64,000 nucleotides of DNA, from contig CM063260.1 of the NCBI GenBank assembly GCA_032158295.1, positions 8,102,767 through 8,166,766 on the forward strand. Direction: 5' to 3'. Source of the DNA: Pycnopodia helianthoides (Eukaryota; Echinodermata; Asteroidea; Forcipulatida; Asteriidae). The stretch's first letter is position 1. Each line of letters opens with the position of its first letter. Positions 1 to 14,700 of the stretch are shown piece by piece. The notes beneath the pieces were generated by a model. That model was not told where the DNA came from. It searched no databases and saw only the letters and a program-made list of their open reading frames with translations. Position numbers and translations under genes: made by a program.

Positions 1-1776
1 TAAGTGGAAAAACTTGTATTAAGGTATACTAATTATTGGAGATATACATGTATATTTTGTGTTAAAGGTGTTACTAATAACTTATGTCATATTAAAAAAA
101 AGTTTATTGTAATTATTTACAGCTGAGGTGATGTCTTGATATATATAGTCAAGTATCTTAAGGTGTAGGTTTATTTATTTTAGAAAGTTATCATTATTTA
201 TCACACTTGCACTTGTGGAATACAGGAAAAAAAATTGCGATTCTGCATCCCACATCCAGCAAGGCCGATGGATATGTGACGCTAAAGCACTATGTTTTTC
301 TGTATTCCACGAGTGTGTAATAATGAATTTATCTTCTAGCAAACTTGACTCGTAGCTTAAAATAAAGCAGTACGTGGAGTTTGAGCAGAGCGAAATGGAT
401 GTGATATGGACCATGCATTATGGTTTAATATTGCACTGTGTTGACATGGATCGACCAATTAGAAATCCAGGATTCAAGTTTGCTTGAAAATAACATAGAG
501 GGTTAAACCTTTCATTTATTGACTAAATCAACAGCATCATAAATGTTTTTTTCAGGATTTAGAAGTTAACCAAATCAACTGTTTGTTTTTGCAACAGAAG
601 GTTTCTTATAGGCAAGTTATATGTTGTTGAGCATAGTTACTTATACTTACCTGTGTCTCCATTGTAGGCCTAACTTGATGGTGATCCATACAGCAAGAAA
701 TGTATACAGTTCATTTCACATGGTCTTAGAAACTTAGTTTCAATTTCTATATATACATTTTTAATTATCACAAATCCCTATTATTACTTGAAATGGTGGA
801 GTTATAAAATCTTCATGATATTGTAAATAGGTTAGAATAAATGCAGCATGCATGTTACTTAGGCCTATTCCTGGTTATAGATAAATAATTATTTAGGAAA
901 CTTTCACGTATAACATTTGACCTTCACTCTTCGCCCGTGTAGGACTTAGTGCTGTACTCAGCAGTATTTATACCAAAGTGAAAGTCATTCATATCTTGTT
1001 TTGACAGATTGTGCTAGTATACTGGTATCATGTATGACATGGTCATCACACAGGTATGACTTACACCGATGCTGGGATGAAGAATTACCTAGACCTGTAT
1101 CATGCATGAGAAGTTGCACTTTTACTCATTACTGTTAATAAGCACAAAAGAAGCAACAACATCGTGCAGAAATGTGTGTTGCTGTTGAATTGTTATGCAA
1201 TAAGTCTACTCAACTCACTTGTTGAGACTCCATCATAAAGCAATGTATGGTTCAGGTAGATTACTTTCCTGTGATGTTTCTTGGTCCTTTTGTAGTGGAT
1301 AAAAAATGGTAGCATATTTTTTACTAATTCCTTATCTTTTTACAAAGATAACTGATAAGAGACTGTACTGTATGTGGGTGATTAACTACTATCAATTGAA
1401 TTGTATATTGTTATTTTGAAATACTAACTTTTAAAAACCTTTATACCTTCAGATGTACAGGTATGACCGCAGTAAGACATTTAACAAAATGAGATGAAGA
1501 TGATTGTTTTTTGCATGTAACATTGGATCCAATTACTTGTATTATCAATCAATTGATACATCATACTTTGGTATATAAAAATATTATCTTCTAAGTCCGT
1601 CAGTTTGAAAAGTAAAAAATATATCATATATCTTGATTTGTGATAGCACATTAAATTTTAGTTACAGCCCAAATTACAAATATCTGTGATCTAATTCAAT
1701 CTCTAGAATACGAAACACTGTCAGGATATGGTAAACTTGAAAACTAACTACTTAATTATTGTTTACTTGCCTGTAT
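1..1776. other. Intergenic sequence, no gene seen
   Basis: AT-rich sequence downstream of vigilin with only short, isolated open frames that resemble nothing I know and have no convincing splice context. A foldback repeat (annotated separately) lies near 204-325. Confidence 0.5.
204..325. repeat. Short foldback repeat, copy 1
   Basis: Imperfect inverted termini are visible: CTTGTGGAATACAG on the left and CTGTATTCCACGAGTG on the right, about 115 bp apart. A second, diverged copy lies at about 38740-38850. Both share an inner block around GGGATGCAGAA when one is read on the minus strand. It is probably a non-autonomous DNA element; the superfamily is not clear. Confidence 0.5.
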
Positions 1777-2150
1777 ATAATAATAATAATAATAATACGC
1801 AGTTCTTATATAGCGCTTTATCACGTCCGATGGGCGTCTCAAAGCGCTCGGTATTTTTCCTGCAAGGTATAATGTGGAGCTACGTTTTGAAGTATTAGAC
1901 CTGTTCCTTTACATAGCACCAAGTAATGGTTTACAAGGTGCTGTGGCGCAATATGCTGCCATCAAACCATGAACACCAGGGCGAACCCCTTCTCTTAGCG
2001 ATAAGTGTAACTGGGTTCTTTTACGTGCATTACACAACACACGGGACCTACGGCTTTACGTCCCATCCGAAGGACGAAGCAATAATGGTTAAGTGTCTTG
2101 CTTAAGGACACAAGTGTCACGACCGGGACATGAATATTATAATTTAAAAA
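1777..2150 (-). repeat. SINE-like element with (ATT)n tail
   Basis: Read on the minus strand, the element ends in GCGCTATATAAGAACTGCG followed by an (ATT)n run (plus strand 1778-1796). This is the tail type of SINEs mobilised by CR1/L2-clade LINEs. The body carries CTTGTGTCCTTAAGCAAGAC near 2100, a block shared with the repeats at 29.85-29.99 kb and 35.96-36.24 kb. The tRNA-derived head is missing or too diverged to see. Confidence 0.65.
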
Positions 2151-5100
2151 AACATAAGTAGAAACCTTAGCTGTTAACTGGTTGAAAATTCCTCCTGTAA
2201 TTTGCTGAGCTATGTTAGGATGTGAGATGACTTCAGAATAACAAGTCCAATTAGTGTATGGAAATGTGGCAATGCATGTAGCAGGCACAACAAATTGGAC
2301 TTTTGTTTGTGTCATTACATAAAGGAGATGCAGTGGAAAGTAGCAGTGTTATCGCTTATAAACTGCTACATGACATCAATACAAGTACAAATGTACAAAT
2401 GAGCAGTGGTCCATGCAGGGCTGATTTTTCACTGAGGCAACTGAGTCATTTGCTTCCATGTAACTGGTTATTGCCTTGGTGCACCTTAAAATGTTCCAAT
2501 AGGAAATCAAATTTATTTCATAGAAGTGGCCTTTAATTAATAAAAACTGCCCTGCGTGGTCAAATCTGAAGATCCTGTGATGATTAGGATTATTTGTTTG
2601 TAAGTATTCAATCAATAAAACCGGTCTCTCAAGTTCATTAACAAGAAATGTTTGTTTCTGTTGTCATTTTATCAATGTTGTATGAGGCAGTGTACTTTGC
2701 CTAGATTGAAATGCCAACACTGGTTTATCAATGTTTTGTTTACAACCAAAAACAAACAAACACACACACACCCCAACGAACAAACAAACAAACCTTCACA
2801 GGACAAAAATACTGAACAAATTAAGCACTCAAATCAGTCTTGCGTTTATTTAGAATATATTGAATTGTTTATTATTTATCAATATTGTTGCAATTAATTG
2901 ATTTAGAACTTTTAAGTTCCCCAACATGGCACATCTTAAGATAATATACAAACCTAGTACATTAATTCAACACCTTCTTGGCTGGCTTTAGTTTTTAGTT
3001 TCATCTCTTTTAAACATTCACTTCTTTTACATCATTCCTGCAGATAAAGAGTGATTTCCAGGTGAATACACTGCGTAGTTATCCTTATCACCTGGTTAAT
3101 ACTCAAGGATTTCCAATCAGGCAGTGTATAATAAATCATTCAAACAAAAAACACAATTTTCTGAAAATAAACAGCACAGACAGAGTAACTCCAGCTTCAT
3201 ATTAAATAAACAACATCATATATTATAGTGATCAATGCTACTGTTCTCCAAAACTGCAGTCCAGTGATGACCAAAAATAAAAATAGTTTGTTAATAATTA
3301 AAAGGTATTAAACAAATACTGCATTAATATTAATATTATATTTAATAAAGTTTCATTTGTCCATAACTAGATTTGTTTGACTAATAAGCCAACACTCAGT
3401 CTCTTATCACCTCCACACTGTTTACTAATAAACTACTGCTTACTATCAAGAAATGAAAAGAAACAAGATGAAATTTATGAAAAATAAACATGTACAATAT
3501 ATGTTCAATCATTATATATTACTGATCTAAAAATCAGACTGAAAATAATCCTGACCTCTGAATACCAAAAATAGTCCTGACAAATAGCAATCAACAACTC
3601 TAAACATAAACAAAGCAATTTAATGAAACAGAAGGCAAAAGAAAATTTAAAAGTAAAATTTTAACTACACCACTACAATGAAATGAATTTGTATTTAGAG
3701 TTGAGTAACACACAGATGCTTTTATTTTATTTAAACACAATTATATTGCTGGATTATTTACTAGTTTATTTGTATCATTGTGTTTGTAAAGACCAACAAC
3801 ACTGAGTTAGAAGATTGACAAGTACTAATAGAAACGTCTTTAAGTGTCAATCGTTGACAAAGGTGCTTAAAATGACAATTTTTATTATCACATGTATTAC
3901 ACAGTGATGAAACCCTCCCACTGCTAGCTGCACATATAATAGGAATGTTGATACACAACTATTGACTTATGATTTCAGATGGCTCATAAGTATTACAGCT
4001 TATATCTACTATACATCCAATGCTAACTATCTTAGCTCCTTTTAGTTTTGTGCTGTTTGCAAGATGACGTTATGTTATTACTTACAACAAGATGAAAACA
4101 TGAGGTTGACATGGTATCACATATTAACATGTTAGATCTAGTCTAACTCAATCTCCTCCCATTGGTTCATAGTGAGGAGTTGTATCAATCAAAGGGCAAA
4201 GAAGTGGACAAATAATTAAATTAAGTAGCAAGATTTTCAATCTTGGTTTATCAAGAAATTTGGCAATATTCATATTAATATTACCACAAATAAAAAACTA
4301 TTAGTCACACAATTGTTATAACCCAAGCATGTGGAATGTTTCTCAATAGAAAGCTATTAAGATGATTCTTAGTGATTGATAAGCTTTGAAGCTAATAGGT
4401 CTATAAATTGACATACCATGCAAACCATCATCAACTAAATGTACTGCTCTGGTACCTAATTGTCAAATATATACATTAGTGCATAGAGAATAGTAAGTAA
4501 GAAATAGCAATGCAGTGCTTGTGAATTAAAACAAAATATAATCCACAAATACATTTGTTTAAAACAATTCAACCTTGATGAATCCTTGGCAGCATGCCTC
4601 AAAATTCCACATTGCATTGTGTTGAGTATGAACCAGAATTACTTCCAAATAGAAGCATTTGACAGATAACAGATAAGTGTCTCCCAAGTACATTGAAAGG
4701 CTAAGATGATATATGTGGAGGAGAGGGGGGGGTGCTAGAAACCAACTGCATCACAAGATCAAAGTTTGTTCCTTAATCATTTAAATAATTGTAGATAATT
4801 CCAACAAAATTTTAAAATATAGAGAGAAAAAATAATAATGATTTGTTGTCATATCTTAAGATAAGAAAGCATGTATCCATGGACAAGGCAACATGGTATT
4901 CAAGATGCATAAATAAAGATAATAGGATCTATTCCATTCAGCATTAAGAGTTAAATATCAGTTGTTGGATTTTGAAAAGATAGAAGGTTACATCTACAAA
5001 GAATAAAAAGGTTGCAGCATAAAGCTATTGATTTATGATGATTATTCCTTTATTTAGTATGATAAAGTGAAGATGAAACCAACAAACAAATAATGCAGGA

Positions 5101-5272
5101 TGTAAGTGAGAAATGAGAGCAGGGCTGGAATTCACAAAGAACCAAGATTCATTTTAAGACGAGTTGTCAATAAATGTCATTGTGATTTGTATTGTGACAT
5201 AAAACTTCACAAAAGACTGATTCACATCTTTAGATCAATCTTCCCTCTTCCTGAAAATCAGCCCAGCAGCAT
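2151..5272. other. Intergenic / possible vigilin 3' UTR
   Basis: No coding sequence recognised. The part next to 5.3 kb may belong to the vigilin 3' UTR. A minus-strand AATAAA (TTTATT on the plus strand at about 5049-5054) lies about 415 bp downstream of the vigilin stop codon and could be its poly(A) signal. AT-rich sequence produces many such hexamers, so this is only a suggestion. Confidence 0.35.
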
Positions 5273-5460
5273 TATCTGGGTGTAGTGTTTAGTATGATGA
5301 TCAGCTATTATCTGGGTGTAGTGTTTAGTATGATGATCAGCTATTATCTGGGTGTAGTGTTTAGTATGATGATCAGCTATTATCTGGGTGTAGTGTTTAG
5401 TATGATGATCAGCTATTATCTGGGTGTAGTGTTTAGTATGATGATCAGCTATTAGCTGGG
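5273..5460. repeat. 36-bp minisatellite beside the vigilin stop codon
   Basis: Five near-identical 36-bp units (CTATTATCTGGGTGTAGTGT then TTAGTATGATGATCAG) end only about 10 bp from the vigilin stop codon. They therefore lie at the start of its presumed 3' UTR. The units are almost identical, so the expansion is recent. Confidence 0.9.
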
Positions 5461-5468
5461 TCTAGTGA

Positions 5469-5705
5469 TTAGTGTTTAGACCATGGTCCCCATGTAGATG
5501 ATCCAGTAACTACTGATGGCCTTGGGTTTTCTGTAACACCAATACTAGGAAAGTCCATAGTATTAGATGTATCAGGAGGTTTGTTCCATGGGGCATCACG
5601 TAATACAAAGCCAGGGTTATCAGCTTTAGGTTGTCGATCTTCATGATGACGGCTTGGCGGCTTAGTATACTGCTGTAAATCCACTGACTCGTCCATCTCT
5701 TGTAA
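5469..5705 (-). CDS. HDLBP: Vigilin coding exon 22 (C-terminus and stop)
   Basis: 78 codons and the TAA stop at 5469-5471. Low-complexity tail with GFVLRDAPWNKPPD, MDFPSIG and terminal WGPWSKH, corresponding to the vertebrate C-terminus. Acceptor TATTTAG before 5705. Confidence 0.96.
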   Translation of the reverse strand, partial: LQEMDESVDLQQYTKPPSRHHEDRQPKADNPGFVLRDAPWNKPPDTSNTMDFPSIGVTENPRPSVVTGSSTWGPWSKH

Positions 5706-8700
5706 CTAAATACAAACAAATATACACTGTCATTAAGGAAAGCTCAAAACTCTGCTTGTGAATATTTCTGTCGGTTAAAGTTAGGGGTGACGAAAAATCA
5801 TTCTTTGCATGATTTGAAAATGACCAGACTTCTGCTCCACTCAAATACAAAGCAGAATAGACTTGCAACTAAATGCCAAGTTTGATTTAAAAGTTTGTAA
5901 GTGCTTCTTACGTAAGTTGACTGATATTCATAAGAGAATCAATGTGAAACATTGGATTGCAATCAGCTACAGTAGTGGTGAAGCATGCCAAATGAGCTGA
6001 ATACAAACTCTTAATAAACACCAACATTGATGCAGAGACAAATCTTAACAATCATATTGTTCTACATTACACCGGGTAAATATGACATGGGATGCAAACA
6101 ATTGATAAACATGTACTTACATATTCCTCTTGCCGATTGAGCAGATATTCCTGGCACTCATCTATATTCTCATCTAGACCAGTAATGGTTACTAGGTTAG
6201 GATTAGCATCAGTACCACGAGGGAATCGGATATCCACTTTGTATAATTCCATCACTTTGTTGATAGCTCTCCCTTTAGCGCCAATCAGTCTGCTATGGAT
6301 ACGATGATCAATCTCCATCTCTACAGTGTGTTGATCCTCCTGTTAGTTCATTCAAATCCAAATCACTCTATTAAACATTGCTCCTGGGAAACTCATACCA
6401 AATCCAACATGACGTCTATGTGAAATGTAGGTGGAGGAGTAGCATGTGTACCATTACATTGCTTTGAAAATCAGTATTACTTTTTTGAACAAGGGGGCAT
6501 AAGAAAGATGGTAAGCAGATAGAAGGAAATGTGTGAATATTTGACATTAAATCTTCAAATGAGGTTGTGTTTATAAAAACAGGGATTGAAACTAGAATTA
6601 AGTTTGATAATGCCATTAAAGAAATCACATCTTGACTTCAATTTCGTCCATATCGAATAAAAAATTCCTCAGAAGGTCAATGGAGTTCTGGATTTTCTAC
6701 TATAGACTAAGGGATGCATTCTTGAATGTATGGGATACATTCTAGAATGTATGAGTCCAGGGTACAATTTCATAGAGCTGCTTAAGAACAAAAAGTGTAC
6801 CGGTGCAACAAAATTATGCCTGCGAAAGGCTACCATCCAAAATCCAAAATATCATGTCCCCTGCCCATTTTTGCTTAACAGAATTGTTAAGCAGTATTTT
6901 TTCTGCCTAAGCATCTCTATAAAATTGGGTCCATGTCATCAACTTAGTGAGGTTTACGTGCAAATAACAAGAGTTTATTGATTGTACATACCAAGTTATG
7001 AACAATATCCAATATGGCCCCCTTGGCTGCTTCAACATTCTTCTCGTATCCAACGATGGTAATGATGTTAGGGTTAGCAGCATTACGATCAGCAAACTGG
7101 ATATTCTTGACCTTATGTTCCTCTTTGATCTTTGTGATAACCTGTCCTTTACGTCCAATGATCTTAGGATGATACTTCATGTCAACTGCTACTTCCTGAC
7201 TGAAATTCTGCAGACGCTGTGTTAAAGACATGGTATAATTTGACATATGTTAGGAATTCATCATTAAAGACATTCAAGCCTTGGTATTGCATTATACACT
7301 GCATACATATGCAAGATCTACATTGTCAAAGATGCATTAATGTAGTATCAATATTGAAGGAAGTCATTTGGAAAGAATTATGATTACAAATGATGCCATT
7401 CTGGCCAACTTTAAGTGAAGGCATTTGGAAACTGGTTCTTCTAGAAATGTTTCCGTCCTCAATTTATTGTGAATATTGTATATTGGGTTGTTATCATTTA
7501 CTTACAGACATTATTTCTAGTAACTATTTTATATATTTTGTAAATTGATTGATTTAGCCTAAAACACTCCATGAAGCTCAACCAATTACCAGTAGCAGTA
7601 GTACTTCGGTTGTACTATTGAGAGTTGCATAATGATTAACATGATAAACACACATCTAAGTGTAGATAAACTTACTCTGTCTTCCTCAGATTGATGTAAT
7701 TCTTCTACTCTAGCCTTCAATGCTTGTACAGCATCCTGTACATTAGGTGCTGGTCCACTCACTTTAACCTGGTTTGATTTCTGCATAGCTGGTGGTATGG
7801 CAATGTTTACCTACAAAGTACACAACAATTATATCGTAACTCAATTAACTAACAAACAAATTGACTTTCAAGGTACTGTCTTACAGTAGCAGTTTCAGTC
7901 ACTTCATCTCCAATCTTGAAATATTAAAAAATATCCCCAGATGCTACAAGGTGCTACTTGTTTGCATGTTGATTTCCAACACTCCCTTCTACGTGCATAA
8001 ACCTTTTCTTGCCAAACCACATTAATAAACACTGCCATTTTGCAAACCAGTGTTTGGTTGACCTTTTTCAAGGTTGCCCTGACCCCGTCTTGAAAACTGA
8101 CAGGTAAAACTCTAAATCTGAAACATTTACTCTTTTAAAATTCTCACCAAACAAAGCAAATGCCAATAGTCCAGCAAAAGCTACACAAAGTATGAAGTTA
8201 ATACTGTCAGTCTTTAGCAAATGCTTTCCAGCATAAGCATTTGCTTAGTTTTTTATTCATCAAAGAAGCAAGAACGTTTTCAAAATTATAGTAAAAGCAA
8301 ATGCTAGTTGTAATACTAATGACCCAATGTGAGTATTTAATAACATAACCTATCAAACACACAAAACAAACAGTTTATTTGACAACAATTGTTACATTCT
8401 TAAAACAATAAATTGACCACTTCAAATCTGATAATTTTATAAAATGTTTCTGCAAATAAAACAGGAACTTTTAGATCTAAAAATTCTGTATTTTATTAGC
8501 AAACAGAAAGAGAGAGGGTAGTCTTACTTCATATGTATCCATCAAATGTTTGATTCCAGCTCCTTTCTGACCAATGACAAAACGATGAAAGTCAAAGGGT
8601 ACATCAACCTCCTCAGTTACTGGCACCAGTTTCTAGGAGGTTAAATAGCAAGTTAAATAGCACCACATTAAATACAAGTCAACTTTATGTAAATGCTTAC

Positions 8701-11700
8701 ACATTTAGTGAAACAAATTTATGCTCATCAGGATCGAGATTTAAACTAGACTGCAGGCCCACAGCAAGTGATTTTAGGAGTCACACTAGTAAACTCTTGA
8801 TATGACAAGTCTGGCAATCTTGTATGTACTGTGTATTTTGTTTAGTTTATTACATTATGTTCAAATGATGACTTTGAGTCTGATAAATGACGTTCATTTC
8901 TGTTAAATATCAAAGTGTACTTATCCATTGGCAAGTAAGATGCATCTTCTTATAGTGCTTGTTCAAATAAAACAGTTTATAAACTGTGTAAAAAAGAGAT
9001 GTTTTTTCTCATTTTTTATTCTGGTTGTAAAATATTGTTTCTAGTCCAGTATCAAGATTGAGCTAGAAGCCGTGCAATATTGTGGAATTTTTCCCCCCAA
9101 AAAATCAAGCCCTGCTCATCTGTTCAGCAAGTTTCAAGAAATTAGCAACAAAGAACTTATGGCAGCAATGCCAAACGGAGTCAGTGGCTATTTCACATCA
9201 TTGTGAATACATCTTATTTAACTAAACTAACCTCCAATGCTTCCTTGGCTTGTTCGCAGTTCTCTTTCTTTCCAGTGATCATAATAGTGTCGCATTTCTT
9301 GGGTTTATCTTCTTCATGAGCATCTCCATTAGAATCACCATTCAGTACCAGCACATCCTCTACAATATTACAAACAAATCATTAGAATCACCAGTCAGTA
9401 CCAGCACATCCTCTACAATATTACAAACAAATCATTAGAATCACCAGTCAGTCAGCACATCTCTACAATATACAACAAATCATTAGAATCACCTCAGTAC
9501 CACACAACCTCTACAATATTACAAACAAATCATTTGAATCACCAGTCAGTACCAGCACATCCTCTACAATATTACAGACAAATCATTAGAATCACCAGTC
9601 AGTACCAGCACATCCTCTACAATATTACAAACAAATCATTATATTCACCATTCAGTACCGACACATCCTCTACAATATTACAAACAAATCATTAGAATCA
9701 CCAGTCAGTACCAGCACATCCTCTACAATATTACAAACAAATCATTAGAATCACCAGTCAGTACCAGCACATCCTCTACAATATTACAAACAAATCATTA
9801 AAATCACCAGTCAGTACCAGCACATCCTCTACAATATTACAGACAAATCATTAGAATCACCAGTCAGTACCAGCACATCCTCTACAATATTACAAACAAA
9901 TCATTAGAATCACCAGTCAGTACCAGCACATCCTCTACAATATTACAAACAAATCATTATATTCACCATTCAGTACCGACACATCCTCTACAATATTACA
10001 AACAAATCATTAAAATCACCAGTCAGTACCAGCACATCCTCTACAATATTACAGACAAATCATTAGAATCACCAGTCAGTACCAGCACATCCTCTACAAT
10101 ATTACAAACAAATCATTAAAATCACCAGTCAGTACCAGCACATCCTCTACAATATTACAAACAAATCATTAGAATCACTATTCAGTACCAGCACAGATAA
10201 TTGCAATTACAGAAATGATTGCATGACATGCACAACCATTATTAAAGGTCACAAGTGCTTACCTTCAGCTTGCTCAGCACTAGGATTACGATCTGGAAAC
10301 TTAATTCCTACTTCATACTGACTTGTGACAAGTTGAACCCGAGATCCTTTAGCACCCATGATGGTACGATGATGCTTCTGAAGTATTATGCACTCTATAG
10401 TCACTTGAGCTTCCTGTAACACAATATCATCTATGGTTATGACTCCTTCAGTAGATATATCAATACACTGACCTCGTTATTTAATAACTTGATTATATTC
10501 ACATCACAGTCACACTACTCAAATGTTCATACTTGGATCAATGATGTGAAATTACTAGACTTAAGGAAAAAGCACAACAAGTTCAACAGATTGTTTACAT
10601 TTATCTTGATTCATACAGCAAGTTGATGCTTCATTTGGAAATAAATGGCAACACATCATTATTATGAGTGTTTACTTTCAAATGTTAGACTGACATAAGC
10701 TGAATGGTTTTGAAGGCTATCAAATACACAAGGATTACTAGACATCCAGACTAACTATACTTACCAAGTCAGCAACAATCTCAGCAATACGAGCAGTAGC
10801 TGCTTCCACACAGTTCTTAGCTCCTTTGACTACGACTCTATCACTCTTAGAACCATTACGAGGGAAACTCACGGTCACATTACCATTCTCATCAGCAATC
10901 TCTCTCAAAACCTGCCCACGACGAGCTACAAAATGGCGATGATACTTCGGATCAACGGTGATTTCACATTCTGTGATGTTTTCCTGAAGAAGAAAAAAGT
11001 CGAACTGAAGGTGAATTCTTAATAAGAAAGCTCTATACCATCAACAAGTTGCAAAAAAAAGAAAAGATTTAAATCAACGAAACAAAAGTAAGACAATTAA
11101 GGTATATGAGAAGAAGCAGGCAGTGTTGTGTACGTACCAGATCTTTGATGAGTTCCAGGAGTTTGTCCTTAGCCTTTCCAGTATTCTCCTTAGTTCCTAT
11201 GATGGTTATCAGTGTTTTGTCCTCATCCCTAGAGGTTGGGAACACCACACGAGCTCCTGTTTCCTCACGTACCTGGCGAATATTAGCTCCTCCTCGTCCA
11301 ATCAGGAACTTGTGATATTCCGGTTTAGCGTGAACCTCAATGGAATGGTTAGCTTGCTCCTAAACAAACAGCAATTGATTTGTCAACTTCTGGCAAAATG
11401 TTTTCTTTTCTAAATATCAATTTTGTAATAAATGGATTGCAATATTGTAAGAGTGTATAAACACACCACTTACTTAGCTCAGATTAGCTACACATAACTA
11501 CATACCTTCTCATTGGCCAGTTCAGTCAGTTTTTCTTTGGCTTTATCCACTTCCTCTTTAGGTCCTCTGATAGTGACTTTATCACTCTTAGATCCCTCAC
11601 TAGGGAAATGGATGTGTACACCTCCACATTCATCCATGATAGCACGCACCAAACGTCCCTTAGCACCAATAAGGGACTGATGAAACTTAGCTGGGATGCT

Positions 11701-14700
11701 CACTTCAGTCTCAGTGATATTGGCCTAGTAGTTCATAATAACAAGCAGGTTATTGTCAACAAAGCATATTAAAGGTATTGTACACTTTTGGTAACAGCTC
11801 AAAATCAGTGTCCACATTTTGTGTGATTTAACATATGCATGAACAAACAAACCTGTGAAAGTTTGAGCTCAATTGGTCATCGAGGTCACAAGAAAATAGT
11901 GAAAAGAGATCTTATGTGTTTTCTGTTTTTTCAAATTATCGCGCGCAATAATTACTATTGTTTTACTCGTTTCTCAGAAACGATAGCATTTTAGGCAGAA
12001 ATATTTTAAGGAACCCTTTCTACCATTACTTACTTTAAATCATGTAAGTTATGTGTGAATCTGTGAACATTGTGTTTTTCGATCTTATCAATAGTGTACA
12101 GGGCCTTTAAAACAAACATTTTGTTGTTCATCTTTAACTTGTATACAATCCAACTTTATGTCAAGCAACTCTTCAAACCATGATTTGTTGCCATCCATCT
12201 CCGGACTGGACTTTCTTCTGGTCTTGGTCGTTTTCCAATTTGGTTTTCATTAATTCGATTGTTTAAACCCTGTCTTCTTCACATTCTTTCTTTGTCAAAA
12301 GCCATTTCAATTTAAGACTTTGGTTTTATAAGCCGTTTCTTAAATCATAAGCTTTTGATGTGTCATATTGCATCTGGCACTATTTGCTACATATCTATTC
12401 ATGTACATGGAAATAAACTTTAATTTGATTTTAGTTTCTCAAACAGACCTTTTTGGACACAGTTCTTTCGTATATTTTTAATCCACTGTTTTGATAAATT
12501 AAAGTTAATAATTAACAGACGACATTTCTTACCAGTTCGTTTTGAATGGCAATGATCTGTGCCTTGGCTTTCTCTACATTCTTCTTCTTGCCAGTAATCT
12601 GTATGACATCACTATCACTGCTCTCTGTAGGAATCTCAATACGAGTCTCTGTATCCTCTTTGATCTATCAAACAGACAATAATTCAATCAATAGTAACAT
12701 TTTGTAATAATCAAAACAAATCAACTGTATCTGGTTTTAATATCAATCAAGAATGTTGTTCTTACCTTATTAATGGTAGAACCACCTTTTCCAATGATAT
12801 TCTTATGGAACTTCTTGAAGATGGGCACACTCATCATAAAGTTATTAGTCACCAACTCTGTGGTCAGTTGCTGCAGAAACTTGTAGCATTTATCCACATC
12901 TTGTTTAGGTCCTCTCAATGTGACGACATCAGACTTCATACCAGAATCAGGGAATGTTATCTGGACCTAATGGGTCAAAGGTCAGTGTTATGATACATTT
13001 ATTTTATTCCTACAGGTTTACTGCAACTATACCTTTGGTGTTTAATTTGTAACTCTCCCCCATTGTTGACTTGACTCACTAAGCCACAGAAACTATCTAT
13101 CCCTTGTAAACAACGGTCAACAACACTCATCACAAATAACATATTCAGTATGAAGAGCTCTATTTCTCTATCACTACTCAACTATTCGTTGCATAGAATA
13201 AAATGTTATATTAGCTCAATGAAAACAATGGTGTTGACATTTCCTACCTGGTTGTATTTGTCACGGATATCCCTGATGTTTTCTCCCTTAGTACCGATGA
13301 TGGTACGATGGAATCGATGCTCTATTAGGATGTCACGACTCTTCTCATTCTCCTGAGAGAGAAAATAAAATAAAATATAATACACATGTACATGGACAAG
13401 CACCACCGAACAAACACCACTGAACAGGATTAAGAAGTCAAAATGTTTTAAGTCTAGCAAAACTATTCAGCGATTTTGTAACAGACAGTTGAAGTCAATG
13501 ACTGTACAATACTTACAATTACCATGAACTACACATTTATTAATTGAATCATGAACAACATCCTCAAGTAAACACTTAAATTGAACTTCACAAAACAAAC
13601 TTTAAAAACTTGAAAATATCGGTTGCAAAGACAAGACACTTTGACGTGAATAACTGAATTCAGCCAATTTAGTTTGAAATCTGGCTTCCTCCAGTTGACA
13701 AAAAGGAGGGATCACAGCACCATTTCATTTTCAGTGTAGGCAAACTTTTGAAAATGGAGATTACATTCAGGGTTTAATTAATGGTAAACTTATTTATCTT
13801 GTTTATTCACCCAAATTACCAAGCGTCATCATCACATTAATCTGGGTTGTGCCAATTGGGGAGTCCAAGTCTCCATGTGTTATAACAGTGTATTGCACAT
13901 TTTAGGCTGTGTGGTGCTTTAAAAGCATACTATAATTTTTACGTGCAATTTTTCTCCCAAAAGTAAGAGCAGGGCAGACAGTAGCCATGTGCGATGTTGA
14001 TGCAAGGTATGCTAATGTTTACACAAAACGAAGTTCAGAATAAAATCATCTTGAGGGCAGACAATAAATTTAAACATCAACCTTTTTTTCACAAAATGGC
14101 AAAGCAGTGGGTAACTATGTTATATGCAAGGGGTTTGTAGCAACAACTGACCATGGGAGTTAATTTGCAGTAAATTGGCAAGTATGACATGATATGAGTA
14201 ACATACCATTCGAGTAGCCATTTCCATGAGTTCAGTCTTAGCTTGACGCACACCTTCAGGGCTACCTTCAATACGTATCTCATTACTCTTCTCATTATCA
14301 GCGGGGATACGGATTGATACTCCTGTTTCCTTCTTGATGCGATTAACTGTAACAAACAAAACATATCATTTATATTAACTTCTACTTACTAATTACCTTT
14401 GTATAACTTGATTAAATTTCAAAAAAACATCATTTCTAATTCCAGTAGAAATAATACTTTCACTCTCCTTTTGCAACCAGTGAATCATCTTGAGACTTAG
14501 CTGTTCCACAGAATACTGCTTTAATAAACCAACAGCAGCCTCAAACAGCTGCAATACCTTGTCACATTCTGCCAACAGCAGCCTCAAACAGCTGCAATAC
14601 CTTGTCACATTCTGCCAACAGCAGCCTCAAACAGCTGCAATACCTTGTCACATTCTGCCAACAGCAGCCTCAAACAGCTGCAATACCTTGTCACATTCTG

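Noticed and set aside
9345..10195. Regular repeats that resemble a CRISPR array at first sight
   Set aside because: The units are contiguous copies with no unique spacers, in an intron of an animal gene. It is a minisatellite.
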